DNA of 64,000 nt, from positions 62,001-126,000 of the forward strand of contig NZ_CAKUBT010000003.1 of NCBI RefSeq assembly GCF_934643285.1. The letters run 5' to 3'. The stretch is from an uncultured Ellagibacter sp. (GTDB lineage: Bacteria > Actinomycetota > Coriobacteriia > Coriobacteriales > Eggerthellaceae). Shown here in pieces: positions 62,135 through 64,000 of this stretch. Within the stretch, counting starts at the first letter, position 1; each line of letters begins with the position of its first letter. Both the position numbers and the translations under genes were made by a program. Below the pieces are notes generated by a model. The model saw only the letters and a list, made by a program, of their open reading frames with translations, was not told the DNA's origin and searched no databases.

Positions 62135-63948
62135 CGCGCGGGGCGGAGGCGCGCGAGCAAGACAAGGTCACCTACGCGTGGCTGTTCACGCAGTCGAGGG
62201 CGCAGCATGGCCGCATCGTTGCACTGTCGGTGCTCTGCACGGTGCAAGCGGCGGTGCTCGTGAGCTTCGCGCTGGCGTGCCGTGCCGTTATCGACCAGGC
62301 GGTCGCGGGAAACGTCGACGGCTTGCTGGCAAGTGCGGCGGTACTTGCTGGCGTTATCATCGCGCAGCTGGTGCTTCGCCTGGCTATCAACAGCACCCAG
62401 GAGCGCATTCGGGCCCGTTTCGCCCTTGAGCTGCGGAAATCGCTGCTTGACAGCATCTTCGCCGCGCGCTTTGGCAACGTTTTGCGCTTCCATTCCGGTG
62501 AGCTTTCCAACCGCATGTTCTCCGACGTGCAGGTCGTATCGAACGGCGTGGCGACCATCATCCCGAGCTTCGTGTCCATGCTCATGCAGCTCGTGTTCGC
62601 CATTGCGGTGCTCGCGCTGATCAGCCCGCCCATGGTGGCCCTGTTCGCTGTCGCCGCGCTGCTCTCGTTCGTGCTGGCGCGCACGCTGCGCGGACGGTTG
62701 AAGGCGTTGCACAAAACCGTGCAGGAAAAGGAAGGCGCCGTGCGCGTGTTTCTGCAAGAGGCGCTCGAGCATCAGCTGGTCATCCGCTCGTTCGGGGCTC
62801 AGCCTGCCACGAGCGCGCGCGCAGACACGCTGCAGGAGGACCATTTCACCGCACAGATGCGCCGCCGCGGGTATTCGATCGCCGCCAACGCGAGCTTCTC
62901 GTTCTTCTTCAACGCGCTGTACGCCGTGGCGCTCACGTGGTGCGCGTTCGAGCTTTTGCACGGCGCCATGAGTTACGGCACGCTCATGGCGGTGCTGCAG
63001 CTGGTGGCGCGCATTCAGGCGCCGGTTTCCAGCTTATCGGGCATGCTGCCGCAGCTGTATCAGACGCTCGCGTCGGCGGAGCGCCTGATGGAGGTGGCGG
63101 AGTTGCCGCGCTCGGAAGGCTGCTTGCTCGTGACGGCTGAGGAATTCTATCAGCGGCTCTCAGGCGTGCGGATGCGCGATTTGGCGTTTTCCTACGATGG
63201 CGAGGAGGCAGGAGGCGCTCCTGCGCCCGCAGGGGGGATGGAGGCTCCTTCTGGAGAAGAGCCCGTGAGCTTGACCTGCGCTGACGTATTCGTTCCCAAG
63301 GGCTCCTTCGTGGTGGTGGAAGGTCCATCCGGCTCCGGGAAATCCACGCTGTTCAAGCTGCTGTTAGGCGCCTACGATGCGGACGGATTCGCGTACGAGC
63401 TTTCCGAAGGTGCCGCGACTTCCGCACCCGCCGCGCTCTCTGCGGGCGCACCTCTTGCCGACACCCCTGCGGGCGCTACGATCGCCGTTTCCGCCTACGC
63501 CGCATCTCAGGTGCCGCCTGGCGTGTTCGCCTATGTGCCGCAAGACAACTTCCTGTTCGCAGGCTCGATTCGCGAGAACGTGGCGTTCGCCGCTCCCGAT
63601 GCGACCGACGACCAGGTCAAGTGTGCGTGCGAAGTGGTGTGTGCATGGGGCTTCGTGGAAGAGCTTCCGCTAGGGCTCGACACCATGATCGGCGAGCACG
63701 GGCAGGGCCTTTCTCAGGGGCAGCTGCAACGCCTGGCGATTGCGCGTGCGGTGTGCTCGGGTGCGCCCATCATGGTGCTCGACGAGGTCACGAGCGCGCT
63801 CGATGACGCGACAGAAGCGGCAGTTCTTGCCAATATAGCCTCGCTACCTGGTAAAACGATTTTTGTCGCCGCGCATCGCGCAAAGGCACGCGAGTTCGCC
63901 ACCATGCGCCTTCACGTGGAAGACGGCGTGCTGACAGAAGCGCATTAG
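62131..63948 (+). CDS. ABC exporter (fused membrane and ATPase domains)
   Basis: The 605-aa protein has an N-terminal membrane domain with about six helices (residues 25-310: IVALSVLCTVQAAVLVSFAL; LMQLVFAIAVLALISPPMVA) and an ATPase with Walker A VEGPSGSGKSTLFKLLL near 397-413, Q-loop AYVPQDNFLF, signature LSQGQ (a variant of LSGGQ) near 528, Walker B PIMVLDEVTSALDD and the His switch AAHRAK. There is no N-terminal C39 peptidase domain, so any leader cleavage must be by another enzyme such as the S24/S26 protein. An Ala/Pro/Gly-rich insertion sits at about 362-385 and another after the Walker A region (420-460). Likely exports the cluster's product. Confidence 0.88.
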   Translation: MTRGAEAREQDKVTYAWLFTQSRAQHGRIVALSVLCTVQAAVLVSFALACRAVIDQAVAGNVDGLLASAAVLAGVIIAQLVLRLAINSTQERIRARFALELRKSLLDSIFAARFGNVLRFHSGELSNRMFSDVQVVSNGVATIIPSFVSMLMQLVFAIAVLALISPPMVALFAVAALLSFVLARTLRGRLKALHKTVQEKEGAVRVFLQEALEHQLVIRSFGAQPATSARADTLQEDHFTAQMRRRGYSIAANASFSFFFNALYAVALTWCAFELLHGAMSYGTLMAVLQLVARIQAPVSSLSGMLPQLYQTLASAERLMEVAELPRSEGCLLVTAEEFYQRLSGVRMRDLAFSYDGEEAGGAPAPAGGMEAPSGEEPVSLTCADVFVPKGSFVVVEGPSGSGKSTLFKLLLGAYDADGFAYELSEGAATSAPAALSAGAPLADTPAGATIAVSAYAASQVPPGVFAYVPQDNFLFAGSIRENVAFAAPDATDDQVKCACEVVCAWGFVEELPLGLDTMIGEHGQGLSQGQLQRLAIARAVCSGAPIMVLDEVTSALDDATEAAVLANIASLPGKTIFVAAHRAKAREFATMRLHVEDGVLTEAH

Positions 63949-64000
63949 CGCACTTTTCCGAAATTAGAAGACATGAGTAACCGCACTTTTCTGAATTTAT
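63949..64000. repeat. Short direct repeat at the window end
   Basis: GCACTTTTCCGAAATTA (63949-63966 region) recurs as CGCACTTTTCTGAATTTA near 63983-64000. It may be the start of a repeat array continuing beyond the window. Confidence 0.5.

Noticed and set aside
58903..63948. Complete lasso-peptide cluster
   Set aside because: Neither a transglutaminase-like leader protease (B2) nor an asparagine-synthase-like cyclase is visible, so only the accessory genes can be supported.
1..64000. CRISPR array
   Set aside because: The repeats seen are dispersed and of unequal spacing; no run of short repeats with uniform spacers and no cas genes.

Overview
The window is high-GC, gene-dense bacterial DNA. 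Codon style, the glycan locus, the beta-helix and BspA-like surface proteins, and the mix of IS21, IS3, ISL3, IS256 and multi-recombinase (RIT-like) remnants suggest a gut Coriobacteriia/Eggerthellaceae-type actinobacterium. That assignment is an inference; no rRNA or other marker gene is present.

Layout. (1) 1-6752: end of a capsule/exopolysaccharide locus: CapF-type reductase (5' end outside the window), two glycosyltransferases, an acyltransferase, a Wzx flippase and a UDP-GlcNAc 2-epimerase. CapF plus the 2-epimerase point to UDP-N-acetyl-L-fucosamine synthesis. (2) 7000-14694: a Ser/Thr kinase-like gene, a membrane-protein pseudogene, an unknown protein, then two small coupled genes leading into an OLD nuclease plus UvrD-like helicase pair (Gabija-like). 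(3) 15199-21482: a mobile-element graveyard with IS21 pieces, a zinc-ribbon repeat protein, a recombinase pseudogene split by a delimited IS21 element (6-bp target duplication), a second recombinase remnant and an IS3 scrap. (4) 21581-46907: a defence-rich island with Septu (PtuA/PtuB), a frameshifted AlbA/Schlafen regulator, two AbiE toxin-antitoxin operons plus a truncated third AbiEi, a Clp-like AAA ATPase paired with an unrecognised protein, a short type II CBASS operon (E2-like, CD-NTase, Cap5) and a divergent AbiL/RloAB-like pair. Several repeat families are scattered through it: a 470-bp element carrying a hairpin and a sugar-transferase fragment, a 106-aa zinc-ribbon gene and the larger zinc-ribbon gene. 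(5) 46908-49206: an intact-looking IS3 element with a 3-bp target duplication among older remnants. (6) 49207-50418: an AAA/DUF4143 ATPase. (7) 51065-63948: a cell-surface and export region: a 2177-aa secreted repeat protein, a 37-aa peptide gene right behind it, a BspA-like anchored protein, and a cluster of nucleotidyltransferase, HPr-kinase-like protein, PqqD-like protein, S24/S26 peptidase and ABC exporter that resembles ribosomal-peptide (lasso-like) maturation machinery without a visible cyclase.

Region 1 makes and exports a surface glycan; regions 2 and 4 are best read as a layered anti-phage island assembled by repeated insertion and deletion. Region 7 may be a secretion or peptide-modification system, and with the Clp-like two-gene locus (30579-32624) is the most promising place for undescribed biology. 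Family names rest on motifs read by eye; no database search was run.
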